Shown here piece after piece: positions 1 to 8,115 of a stretch of 30,273 bases of DNA. The translations under genes were made by a program, and so were the position numbers. How positions within the stretch are numbered: the stretch's first letter is position 1; each line of letters starts with the position of its first letter. This stretch comes from Bog-950 sp964493695. Lineage in GTDB: Bacteria; Bacteroidota; Bacteroidia; Chitinophagales; LD1. The notes under the pieces were generated by a model, which searched no databases, was not told where the DNA came from, and worked only from the letters and a program-made list of their open reading frames with translations. The DNA lies in NCBI GenBank assembly GCA_964493695.1, contig CAZBPG010000041.1:1-30273 (forward strand). Direction: 5' to 3'.

Positions 1-30
1 CTAACCCCTTTATCTACCAGATTAAGGGGT
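1..30. terminator. Hairpin at window edge, possible terminator
   Basis: Arms acccctt (4-10) and aaggggt (24-30) pair, and the stem extends inward through atc/gat past one T:T mismatch, leaving a 5-base loop. It may be the terminator of a gene lying left of the window, or one copy of a palindromic repeat. There is no clear T-run after it, so the role is inferred. Confidence 0.35.
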
Positions 31-190
31 GTGTACTATTATCCGAAGAAGTCTACTGTGGGTGGAAACGGTGCCGACTTTTACTTTCCGGTTGGTGATG
101 GTTAGCGTTTGGTAACCGGTATGGGTTTAAAGATACACTGCAGGTGTTTTTACCACTCGCTACCCGCCTCTAACTACTGCCATTTTATTT

Positions 191-198
191 TACGTTTG
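191..198 (+). promoter_or_regulatory. Bacteroidota -7 box upstream of pepF-like gene
   Basis: TACGTTTG matches the Bacteroidota sigma-A -7 consensus TAnnTTTG exactly and lies 21 bases before the ATG at 220. No good -33 TTTG is visible at the expected 19-21 base spacing, so this rests on the -7 box and its position alone. Confidence 0.45.
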
Positions 199-219
199 CG
201 CTCCTAAAATTTAGCTGCC

Positions 220-1914
220 ATGAAGTTTTCTGAAATGAGTTACACGCGCCCCGACCTGACCAAGATGGAGAGCGATTTCAACGCCCTGCTTACCCGGTTC
301 AGTGCCGCGCAAAATGCCGAAGAACAAAAAGAGGTTATTGCCCGCATCAATGAACTGAAGAACGAGTTCAGCACGTATTCTTCCATTGCTTCGGTCCGCA
401 ATTCCATTGATACTACCAACAAATTTTACGAAGCCGAACAGGATTTTTTCGATACCAACCAACCGGTAATAGAAGGCCTGCACATCAAATTGTATAAGGC
501 GCTCGGTTCTTCAAAATTCAAGAACGAACTGCAGAAAGATTTCGGCAACCAGTTGTTTAAACTGGCCGATGTGAGCGTAAAAACTTTCGATACCTCTATT
601 ATAGAAGACCTGAAAGAAGAAAACAAACTGGGCACCCAGTACACCAAGTTGATGGCCAGTGCCGAGGTAGATTTTAATGGAGAAAAGCTTACACTTCCCG
701 CGCTGTCGGCTTACATGGAATCATCTGACCGGGAGGTTCGCAAAAAAGCGTTTCAGGCCAATCAGGGGTTTTTCGCATTGCACGAAGCCGGGTTTGATGA
801 AATTTACGACAAGCTGGTAAAGGTGCGCACCCGCATTGCCAAAAAACTCGGCTACAAAAACTTTGTGGAGCTGGCGTATTACCGTATGGCACGCACCGAC
901 TATAATGCCGCGATGGTGGCCGTTTTTCGCGAAGAAGTGCTGAAGCATGTAGTGCCGGTGGCCAATAAATTAAGAGAGCGCCAGCGCGTACGTATTGGCG
1001 TTGACAAACTGAAAGCCTACGACCTGGCGCACAACTTTAACTCCGGTAACCCGAAACCTAAGGGAACACCAGAAGAAATTGTAGCTAACGGACAAAAAAT
1101 GTACTCCGAGCTTTCGGCTGAAACAAAAGTGTTCTTCGACTTTATGGTGAACAACGACCTGATGGACCTGGTGAACAAGAAAGGAAAAGCCACCGGTGGT
1201 TACTGTACCATGTTCCCGAAGTATAAAGCGCCTTTCATCTTTGCCAACTTTAACGGCACGGTGGGCGATGTAGATGTGCTCACGCATGAAGCCGGTCATG
1301 CTTTTCAGTGTTTTGAGAGCCGCCATTTTATGCTGCAGGAATACTACTACCCTACTATGGACGCATGCGAAATTCACTCCATGAGTATGGAGCACCTTAC
1401 TTACCCATGGATGAAATTGTTTTTCGGCAGCGATACCGATAAGTATAAGTTCGTTCATCTTTCTTCTAATATTCTGTTTCTTCCTTACGGGGTAGCGGTT
1501 GATGAATTTCAGCACATCATTTACGAAAACCCGGACATGACTGCTGCCGAGCGCAAAAATGTGTGGCTGCAAATGGAAAAGAAGTACCGCCCCTGGATGG
1601 ATTATGATGGCAATGAATATTTAGAGCGCGGAAGTTTCTGGCAGCGGCAGGCGCACATTTTCCGTTCGCCTTTCTATTATATAGATTATTGTCTGGCGCA
1701 GCTTTGTGCTTTTCAGTTCTGGAGCAAGAGTCAAAAAGATTTCGCTTCGGCATGGGCAGATTACCTGCGCCTTTGCCAGGCCGGTGGCAGCGATTCGTTT
1801 TTAGGTCTGGTAAAACTTGCTGGTCTTCAGTCGCCTTTCGAGAAAGGAGTTTTCGAACCTTTGTTTAAAGAACTGGAAGCGTATTTAGATAGTGTGGACG
1901 ATTTAAAGATGTAA
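220..1914 (+). CDS. M3 family oligoendopeptidase (PepF-like)
   Basis: Zinc metallopeptidase of family M3, expected to act in the cytoplasm on oligopeptides of roughly 5 to 20 residues. The 564-residue protein carries the zinc site HEAGH at residues 356-360, and the third ligand is probably E384 in the following CEIHSMSME stretch, which is the M3 arrangement. The N-terminal 190 residues are the helical oligoendopeptidase F-type domain, and the length is normal for that subfamily. There is no signal peptide. The ATG at 220 follows a TACGTTTG promoter box by 21 bases. The next gene starts 54 bases downstream on the same strand, but that toxin-antitoxin-like pair is probably unrelated in function. 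Family assignment is firm; the exact substrate is unknown. Confidence 0.93.
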   Translation: MKFSEMSYTRPDLTKMESDFNALLTRFSAAQNAEEQKEVIARINELKNEFSTYSSIASVRNSIDTTNKFYEAEQDFFDTNQPVIEGLHIKLYKALGSSKFKNELQKDFGNQLFKLADVSVKTFDTSIIEDLKEENKLGTQYTKLMASAEVDFNGEKLTLPALSAYMESSDREVRKKAFQANQGFFALHEAGFDEIYDKLVKVRTRIAKKLGYKNFVELAYYRMARTDYNAAMVAVFREEVLKHVVPVANKLRERQRVRIGVDKLKAYDLAHNFNSGNPKPKGTPEEIVANGQKMYSELSAETKVFFDFMVNNDLMDLVNKKGKATGGYCTMFPKYKAPFIFANFNGTVGDVDVLTHEAGHAFQCFESRHFMLQEYYYPTMDACEIHSMSMEHLTYPWMKLFFGSDTDKYKFVHLSSNILFLPYGVAVDEFQHIIYENPDMTAAERKNVWLQMEKKYRPWMDYDGNEYLERGSFWQRQAHIFRSPFYYIDYCLAQLCAFQFWSKSQKDFASAWADYLRLCQAGGSDSFLGLVKLAGLQSPFEKGVFEPLFKELEAYLDSVDDLKM

Positions 1915-1968
1915 CAACATTGCACCGGAATACCCTTGATTTCACAGATAAAATCCGTATATTGAAGC

Positions 1969-2253
1969 GTGAAATTAAAGCAAAGCACTTTTTGGGAATA
2001 CGACATTCAAACGCTGAATGCCGACACCGATTTTTATACCATTATACCGCGCTTAGCTATGCGCGGAACGGTGGATGAGATTCGGGAAATGCGTAGTTAT
2101 TATGGCGATGAAAAAATTGCCGAAGTGTTGAAGGCGGTGAAATATCTTGATAATCATACCCTTTCTTTATTCAGTAATATTTACAACATACCGGTTGACC
2201 AATTCAGATGCTACACAGAAAAACAGTTGAACCCGCAACTCTGGCACTTGTAA
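1969..2253 (+). CDS. DUF6922-type protein, putative antitoxin partner of AbiEii
   Basis: Small protein of 94 residues beginning at a GTG codon; no ATG lies near the conserved N-terminal stretch (FWEYD). Its pattern, FW-D at the start, a central RG-xxE-IxxMRxYYG and a terminal FRCYT-KQ-NPxxW, matches what I recall of the DUF6922 family of Bacteroidota. That family usually sits immediately before a nucleotidyltransferase AbiEii toxin gene, as here, where the last 46 bases overlap the toxin ORF. This suggests translational coupling and an antitoxin role in place of the classical AbiEi regulator. No helix-turn-helix is obvious. The toxin-antitoxin role is inferred from context, not shown by the sequence. 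Confidence 0.72.
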   Translation: MKLKQSTFWEYDIQTLNADTDFYTIIPRLAMRGTVDEIREMRSYYGDEKIAEVLKAVKYLDNHTLSLFSNIYNIPVDQFRCYTEKQLNPQLWHL

Positions 2254-2825
2254 AAAAGCTGATGGCTTTTGAACCGCTCCGCGAGTTTAATTTGGTAGGT
2301 GGCACTGCGCTTGCCCTTCAACTCGGGCATCGCAAATCAATAGATATTGACTTATTCGGTTTGGTTGAATTTAACACTGAAGATATGTTGAACTCACTGA
2401 ACACACAGTTTACCTGCACCGGTCGCTATTCGTTTAAGAACTCTCTGCTCTGCGAAATTGATGGCATTAAAACAGATATTCTCCGGTATCAATATCCGTT
2501 GATAGGAGAAGTGATTGTTGAAGATGGCATAAGAATGTTAACGCCAAAAGATATTGCTCCCATGAAACTTGCGGCACTTTCGCAGCGCGGGGTAAAGAAA
2601 GACTACTACGATATCTATTTCTTACTTCAAATTTTTTCACTTGAAGAAGCTTTGGATTTATATAGGTTAAAATACAAGCAAACAGAAGTATCGCATGTAA
2701 TTCGTAGTTTGACCTATTTTACAGAAGCCGAGGCATCAAGCCAGCCTGAAATGATTACACAGGTTACGTGGAAGGAGGTAAAGCTTTTTATCTCGAATGT
2801 GGTGAATGAGTATTTGAAGAAGTAA
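2208..2825 (+). CDS. AbiEii-type nucleotidyltransferase toxin
   Basis: Member of the AbiEii/AbiGii nucleotidyltransferase family (DNA polymerase beta fold). The 205-residue protein has the signature GGTALALQLGHRKSIDIDLF near residues 31-50, where GG and the DxD aspartates form the nucleotidyltransfer site. A later KxxYDIYFLL segment is also typical of the family. In characterised AbiE systems the toxin transfers nucleotides to RNA targets and causes reversible growth arrest during phage infection. Here the partner is a DUF6922-like protein overlapping by 46 bases rather than AbiEi. The stop lies two bases from the end of the convergent recJ gene. Length is shorter than the lactococcal AbiEii but normal for Bacteroidota homologues. 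Catalytic residues look intact. Confidence 0.85.
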   Translation: MLHRKTVEPATLALVKKLMAFEPLREFNLVGGTALALQLGHRKSIDIDLFGLVEFNTEDMLNSLNTQFTCTGRYSFKNSLLCEIDGIKTDILRYQYPLIGEVIVEDGIRMLTPKDIAPMKLAALSQRGVKKDYYDIYFLLQIFSLEEALDLYRLKYKQTEVSHVIRSLTYFTEAEASSQPEMITQVTWKEVKLFISNVVNEYLKK

Positions 2826-2826
2826 C

Positions 2827-4521
2827 TTATCGCACAATATCCCTCACCATCATCTGCAAACTCACCCGGTCGTTCCATACATTTTCGTCAATGTTGTAAG
2901 CAATGTCGAATGCTCCGCTTTTTACCAGGCTGAATTTCCCGGCTAAGCGGAAGCCGATACCGTCTATCACCGGACTGTTGTTTTTCTTTATGGAGAATTT
3001 GATGTGCTCTTCTTTTACAATTTTACTCCAGTTGCTGTCCTTTACTCCCCGCGTTACGAACACCGGTTTCATGTTTTCCGGTCCGTACGGTGCCATCTGC
3101 TGAATGATGCTGTAAAATTTCGGGTTGATGTATTCCAGTTCTATCTCCGCATCAATTTCCAATTCGGGAGTCAGTTGTTCTTCGGTAATTCGTGCGCTTA
3201 CCACTTCATCAAACCTCTTGCGGAAGGCTTCTACATTTTCGGGCAGCAAGGTTAAACCGGCAGCGTATTTGTGTCCGCCAAACTGAATCAGCAAATCGCG
3301 GCATTCGTAAACGGCTTCATACAAATCGAAATTTTTTACCGAGCGCGCACTACCGGTTACCTTTCCATCGCTTTGTGTAAGAACAATAGTCGGACGATAG
3401 TAGGTTTCGGTAAGGCGGGAAGCCACAATGCCGAGAACACCCTTGTGCCATTCGGGATGGAACACCACGGTTGATTTGCGGTTCATCAAACTAACGTCTG
3501 ATGAAAGCATTTCAAGCGCATGGATAGTAATGTTCTTATCTAAATCTTTCCGGTCGGTGTTGAATTTGTTGAGTTGTTCGGCATGGCCATCGGTGCTTAA
3601 ATCCACATCATCCGAAATCAGCAGACGCACCGCATGTTTGGCATCGTCCATTCTGCCGGCAGCGTTAATGCGCGGAGCGAGAATAAAAACCACATTGGTA
3701 ATATCCATTTGTCCCTGACGTCCCGAAACCTCCATCAGCCTCTTTAAACCGGGCAGCGGGTTTTCATTCACTTTCTTTAAGCCGTGAAAAGCAAGTATCC
3801 GGTTCTCACCGGTAATGGGAACAATATCTGCACCAATACTCACGCAAACTAAATCGAGGTACCGGCAATACTTCTCCGGTGCCATTCCGTTTTGCTGCGC
3901 AAATGCCTGAATGAGTTTAAAACCAATCCCGCAACCGCTTAATTCCTTATATGGGTAAGCACAGTCACTGCGCTTAGGGTCAAGCACGGCTACCGCCTTA
4001 GGAATTTCATCACCCGGGTTGTGGTGGTCGCAGATGATGAAATCAATTTTCTTTTCGTTGGCGTAGTCAACCTTGTCGTTGCTTTTTATTCCGCAATCGA
4101 GAGCAATGATGAGAGAAAAACTATTTTCTGCCGCGTAATCAATTCCTTTAAAAGAAATTCCATAGCCTTCGGTATAGCGGTGTGGTATGTAATACTCTAC
4201 TTTCGCATAAAACTCTTTGAAGAACTGGTAGACCGTGGCCACAGCCGTAGTGCCGTCCACATCGTAATCACCATAAATCAAAATCTTTTCGTTGCGCGAA
4301 ATCGCTTCGGCTATCCGGTTCACCGCTTTGTCCATGTCCTTCATCAGGAAGGGGTCATGCAGGTCACTTAGTTCGGGGCGAAAAAATTTTCTTGCTGCGT
4401 CATACGTTTCGATTCCCCGCTGAACAAGTAGTCTGCAAAGCACCGGATGCACTTTCAACTCTTGCTGAAGTGCATTTACTTTTTGTTCATCGGCTTGCTT
4501 AACAGTCCATCGCAATTGCAT
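2827..4521 (-). CDS. recJ: Single-stranded-DNA-specific exonuclease RecJ
   Basis: 5'-to-3' single-strand DNA exonuclease of the DHH phosphoesterase superfamily, working in recombination and mismatch repair. Motif YGDYDVDG lies at residues 83-90 and the family-defining CDHH at 164-167; a GGH motif in the DHHA1 part (LIQFGGHKYAAG) follows, then the OB-fold region. Length of 564 residues is normal. The ATG at 4521 lies 9 bases after the stop of the T9SS gene upstream on the same strand, so recJ is probably read through from that cluster, which is an odd functional mix. The 3' end is one base from the end of the convergent AbiEii gene, so there is no room for a terminator between them. Confidence 0.96.
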   Translation of the reverse strand: MQLRWTVKQADEQKVNALQQELKVHPVLCRLLVQRGIETYDAARKFFRPELSDLHDPFLMKDMDKAVNRIAEAISRNEKILIYGDYDVDGTTAVATVYQFFKEFYAKVEYYIPHRYTEGYGISFKGIDYAAENSFSLIIALDCGIKSNDKVDYANEKKIDFIICDHHNPGDEIPKAVAVLDPKRSDCAYPYKELSGCGIGFKLIQAFAQQNGMAPEKYCRYLDLVCVSIGADIVPITGENRILAFHGLKKVNENPLPGLKRLMEVSGRQGQMDITNVVFILAPRINAAGRMDDAKHAVRLLISDDVDLSTDGHAEQLNKFNTDRKDLDKNITIHALEMLSSDVSLMNRKSTVVFHPEWHKGVLGIVASRLTETYYRPTIVLTQSDGKVTGSARSVKNFDLYEAVYECRDLLIQFGGHKYAAGLTLLPENVEAFRKRFDEVVSARITEEQLTPELEIDAEIELEYINPKFYSIIQQMAPYGPENMKPVFVTRGVKDSNWSKIVKEEHIKFSIKKNNSPVIDGIGFRLAGKFSLVKSGAFDIAYNIDENVWNDRVSLQMMVRDIVR

Positions 4522-4530
4522 GGTGTAAGT

Positions 4531-7500
4531 TTAATGAACCACGGTAAACTTTAGGGTATTGTTCGCGGCTTTAAGAAAATAAACTCCGCTTTTCCAGTTG
4601 GCGGTTGACAGTTGGTGACTTACCGTTAAAGGGGTGGTTTCAAAAACTTTCTTCCCGGTTACATCAAAAACCTCAAGCAGGGTTTTCTTTTCTGCAAACA
4701 GTAAGCTTTGAACCGTCAATACATCATTTGTCGGGTTCGGGAAAATGCTGATGTCGGGTTTCTGATTTTTGATTTCAGCTGCGGTTGTCGGATGTTGAGT
4801 AAGAGCCGAATCGGGACTGATGGTAACAAACCGGAAAACGCTTTCGCTTATAGTGGCATCTATATGGCTGGTATGGCAGAGGCCGATAAAAACGGTATCT
4901 GTCATGTTAACCGTAGAAGTGTGAACATCCGTCCAGTTAATACTGTCGTTCGAAACCGAACCGGTGAATGCATTGCCGATGCGCGACATACGCAGCCAAA
5001 CCGGTGCATGAAAACTGGTATCGTTATAGTTAGCGGTGTAACTGGTATTGTTGTTTCTGCGGTGAAAGGCCGCCCCGTTGCCCGGTGTAATGGCCATCAT
5101 GGCATGCAGCGAATTGCTGTCCAGCGTTTCGCGAATCATCACTCCCGCTTTCGACCAATCGTAAACATCTTCAACCGAAACACAATAAGCCGTTATAGTT
5201 ACATCACCATGCACTTGCTTGTACAGGTAATGAAACTCATCATCATAATTCCAGATATCCTTACCGGAACCTTTCATGTGAAAAGTCTGTGTAGCCACTT
5301 CATAACAAACATCACCGGTAACACCCACCTGCCCGATATCCTGATGAGTCCACTGCGTGGGTGGAGGAACACAATCGGTGGTAAAACTGGCGGGCAGTGA
5401 AAATCCGCTTGTATCTGTACTGCATTGCGATTGAACTCGGAAAACATATTTGGTATTAGCTGTAAGACCGTTCAGCAAGTACGAATTAGCGGTTGCGTTA
5501 ACGGTAGTCCAGTTTGCTGCCTGCATGGCTTTGTAATGAACCAAGTAATTTCCGTTGCCCGAAGTGTTCCAGTGCAAAAGGGCAGAAGTCATTGTAACAT
5601 CAGTAACAAACAGTGAATCTGTCGGCTCGCAGACCGGTGTGGAATAAAGGGGTGATTCCCAAATACCTCTGCCGTAAAAAGAAACGCGCAGCACCGCATT
5701 GGAAGTTCCGTTATTAAAAATCATCAGGTCACGCGTCTGGGCTATGGCAGGCATACCAAACGAAAAATTAATCCAATTGCTGAGGGTTGCATTTTTGTAA
5801 TACACTGCATTACCCACCAGCGCATAAACAGATTCATCGGCAGCGTACCGGTCGGCAATAATTTTTCTGATGTTGATGTTGGGCAGGTTAGCGGTAACAC
5901 TCACAAAATTCTGTCCCTTATCAATAGACCTGTAAATTTTACTGTTGCAGGAAACGTAAACCACATTGCTGTCGTTCGGTACGGTAGCAATGCTGGAATA
6001 AACGTTAGTGTTGTTTGGCAACGTAACCGCACTTGCCCATACGGGGGTTACATCCAGTGCATTATCGGTCCGGTAGATTTTTTTGTTGTCATCCACCGCG
6101 TATAAAATATTTGGATGAGCCGGAACGGTTCTAATATCCTTCAAGGGTATTCCAATGTTCGAAATCTGTGTCCACGAAAAATCGTTGGTGCTGATAGTAT
6201 CACAACGCCAGATATTATCCAGCGAAGCAAAAGCTAATTGCGGGGCATCCGGAGTAAACTCCAGGCGTACGCTGTTATCCGGTGTAAACGGAAAGTTTAT
6301 ATTTTTCTCGCCACCGGTCAGTCCTCTGCGGGTACCGTCACCTATTTCGTAACAGTAATCAGAAGAAAGATAATCAAAAGCTATGGTTGAGGTCCAGTCA
6401 CCACCCCGATTGGTGTACCAGTTATAGTAACTCATGTAAAGTTCTCCGTTATCCTGCGTTCCGCCATCCATGTAGCCACGGTGCAGATTGCTTTGTGCCG
6501 CGTGATAAAACTCGGTGTTGTTAAGAAAGTCGCACTTGGGGTCCCAGTTATTAGCGGTATCGCTGCTGGTCCAAACCCCACCGTCATTTGCATTCAGCAA
6601 CTCATCCGGGTCAGCAGGATTAAACTCATAATCGTGCATATCAGTATGGCAATTCTGCCACCACTTGGTGAGTTTTTGCCAGGTATATCCTCCATCTATT
6701 GAGCGCCAGTGGCAGTGTGCCGAAAGAAACAACCAATCGGCATGAACCGGATGTGCGATCATGGTAAAATTATAATTACCCTGCCCGCCCTCATCTGCTG
6801 CATAACCCACCAGGCTCTGGTTGTAATCATTTTTTACAGTAGCCCACGAATCGCCACCATCATTGGAACGGAGAATGTTTCCACGGTTAGCAATCATACC
6901 CACATACACGCGGTTGGTATCAGCCGGTGTAACCGACAGCCTCATTCCTTCTCCATCGTTATTTGGAATAACTACTCCGTTGCTAAGTATGTTCCAGGTT
7001 TCGCCTAAATCTTCAGACCGAAAAATTTCGGAGTGGCTCACTGCATAGACAATAGACGTACCGGCAACCGGTTTGTAAACCATATCGGTAAAATCACCCG
7101 TAGAAAGTTTTTCGCTCCAGTTGGCGCCACCATCATACGTTTTAAAAATGCCGTCATCTGTTGCTGCAATAATCACATTACGGTCAACCGGTGACATCAA
7201 CATTTCAATCACCAACCGGTTACCCATTCCGGTGTTCGAAGGATTCCAGATGTTACCCCCATCGGTACTTTTCCAGCAGGCGTACATACTTCTGCCGTAA
7301 TAATTCGCATCACCTCCTCCGAGATAGAGCACAGAATCGTTCATGTAATCAACACAAACGCTGGCAAAAGAATGTTCCGGTAAATTATCGGTGCCGGTGG
7401 AAGACCAGGTGGTTCCTGTGTTGTCGCTTATCCAAAAACCACCGGTTGCTGAAACGGCATAAACTTTATTCGGGTTGGTGGGGTGAAACTTAATCTGCGA

Positions 7501-7644
7501 AATGCGCCCCATTCCGTTTATCTGTCCGGAAATATCCTCGGGAAATTTTGAGGGACCGGTCAGGCTCCAGTTGCCCTGAACCTGAGCAAACACGCCAACC
7601 ACTGAGAGGCTCAAAAAAACACAAGACCATATTCTCTTCCTCAT
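4531..7644 (-). CDS. Secreted multidomain T9SS protein: BNR/sortilin-like propeller, FN3, C-terminal sorting domain
   Basis: Large exported protein of 1037 residues. An N-terminal signal peptide (about residues 1-20, ending VGVFAQ) is followed by a long region of BNR/VPS10-like repeats with recurring SxDGGxxW motifs, for example STDGGNIW, TYDGGANW and SNDGGDSW, predicting a seven- or ten-bladed beta-propeller to about residue 665. A fibronectin type III domain spans about 672-757. Next is a concanavalin-like region resembling DUF1349 (about 760-945), and a T9SS type A sorting domain begins near 963 (ISIFPNPTND, then LLEVFDVTGKKVF). It should cross the outer membrane through the type IX machinery and end on the surface or outside. 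It overlaps the upstream small secreted gene by ATGA, indicating coupling. The ligand or substrate is unknown; hydrolase activity should not be assumed. Confidence 0.88.
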   Translation of the reverse strand: MRKRIWSCVFLSLSVVGVFAQVQGNWSLTGPSKFPEDISGQINGMGRISQIKFHPTNPNKVYAVSATGGFWISDNTGTTWSSTGTDNLPEHSFASVCVDYMNDSVLYLGGGDANYYGRSMYACWKSTDGGNIWNPSNTGMGNRLVIEMLMSPVDRNVIIAATDDGIFKTYDGGANWSEKLSTGDFTDMVYKPVAGTSIVYAVSHSEIFRSEDLGETWNILSNGVVIPNNDGEGMRLSVTPADTNRVYVGMIANRGNILRSNDGGDSWATVKNDYNQSLVGYAADEGGQGNYNFTMIAHPVHADWLFLSAHCHWRSIDGGYTWQKLTKWWQNCHTDMHDYEFNPADPDELLNANDGGVWTSSDTANNWDPKCDFLNNTEFYHAAQSNLHRGYMDGGTQDNGELYMSYYNWYTNRGGDWTSTIAFDYLSSDYCYEIGDGTRRGLTGGEKNINFPFTPDNSVRLEFTPDAPQLAFASLDNIWRCDTISTNDFSWTQISNIGIPLKDIRTVPAHPNILYAVDDNKKIYRTDNALDVTPVWASAVTLPNNTNVYSSIATVPNDSNVVYVSCNSKIYRSIDKGQNFVSVTANLPNINIRKIIADRYAADESVYALVGNAVYYKNATLSNWINFSFGMPAIAQTRDLMIFNNGTSNAVLRVSFYGRGIWESPLYSTPVCEPTDSLFVTDVTMTSALLHWNTSGNGNYLVHYKAMQAANWTTVNATANSYLLNGLTANTKYVFRVQSQCSTDTSGFSLPASFTTDCVPPPTQWTHQDIGQVGVTGDVCYEVATQTFHMKGSGKDIWNYDDEFHYLYKQVHGDVTITAYCVSVEDVYDWSKAGVMIRETLDSNSLHAMMAITPGNGAAFHRRNNNTSYTANYNDTSFHAPVWLRMSRIGNAFTGSVSNDSINWTDVHTSTVNMTDTVFIGLCHTSHIDATISESVFRFVTISPDSALTQHPTTAAEIKNQKPDISIFPNPTNDVLTVQSLLFAEKKTLLEVFDVTGKKVFETTPLTVSHQLSTANWKSGVYFLKAANNTLKFTVVH

Positions 7645-8105
7645 TTACTATTGTTTTTGCTCTCCTTCCAGATTTTCATTCGCTCTTCGGTACCCATAAT
7701 ACTGCCGTCATCTTTTACGTACGGCAGCGTTTGCATTTCCCAATGATTGAACCGCTTTACCTCAAAAGCCATTTTTGCTTCTTCGTCCTTTTCTTTCTGA
7801 AGCACACCGGGGTCCTGTTTCACTTTGCGTTTTTTCTTCTTGAATTTCGCTTCGCTCTTTTCAATGCGTTCTTTCAGTTTTTGATTCTTGCCCATTTCTT
7901 CTTCTTCCATTACCGGAAACCGGTGAGCAGTAAAATAAAGTTCGAATGCTTTTACGGTTTCGAAATAGTTCGTGCGTTCATCTTTTATCATTTGTATCCA
8001 AACCGGATTCTTTTTCATCTCGCGCTTGGTATAATGCTTTTGCGCAATTGAAGAATGGACGACAAAAAACAGCAAACAGAGGGGGAAAATTTTTCTGAAA
8101 AGCAT
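7641..8105 (-). CDS. Small secreted protein resembling the N-terminal module of T9SS propeller proteins
   Basis: Protein of 154 residues with a signal peptide (MLFRKIFPLCLLFFVVHSSI, cleavage near A21-Q22). The mature part starts with a segment NPVWIQMIKDERTNYFETVK followed by KAFELYF, then a very lysine-rich stretch (about residues 77-105, including KKKKRKVKQ), and ends with KRFNHWE and a DDGSI motif. From memory, segments of this shape (F-E-x-x-K-A-F-x-x-Y followed by K-R-x-x-W-E) occur at the N-terminus of Bacteroidota secreted propeller proteins. Here it is encoded separately, overlapping the propeller gene by four bases (ATGA), which supports a physical or functional partnership. No catalytic motif is visible. 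Function unknown. Confidence 0.7.
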   Translation of the reverse strand: MLFRKIFPLCLLFFVVHSSIAQKHYTKREMKKNPVWIQMIKDERTNYFETVKAFELYFTAHRFPVMEEEEMGKNQKLKERIEKSEAKFKKKKRKVKQDPGVLQKEKDEEAKMAFEVKRFNHWEMQTLPYVKDDGSIMGTEERMKIWKESKNNSK

Positions 8106-8115
8106 ATACCGGTTG

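Noticed and set aside
1..105. Open plus frame ending at TAG 103-105 that could be the 3' end of a gene cut by the window edge (last residues read VGGNGADFYFPVGDG).
   Set aside because: Only 34 codons, it runs through the terminator-like hairpin at 4-30, and I recognise no family. It cannot be told from chance.
970..1572. 200-residue antisense ORF inside the M3 peptidase gene.
   Set aside because: A shadow frame of a well-conserved gene; no similarity and no promoter.
1915..1968. tRNA or small RNA between the M3 peptidase and the toxin-antitoxin pair.
   Set aside because: The gap is 54 bp and shows no cloverleaf or stable hairpin.
4708..5400. 230-residue plus-strand ORF inside the T9SS propeller gene.
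   Set aside because: Shadow of the coding strand; the minus-strand product has clear FN3 and sorting domains in the same stretch.
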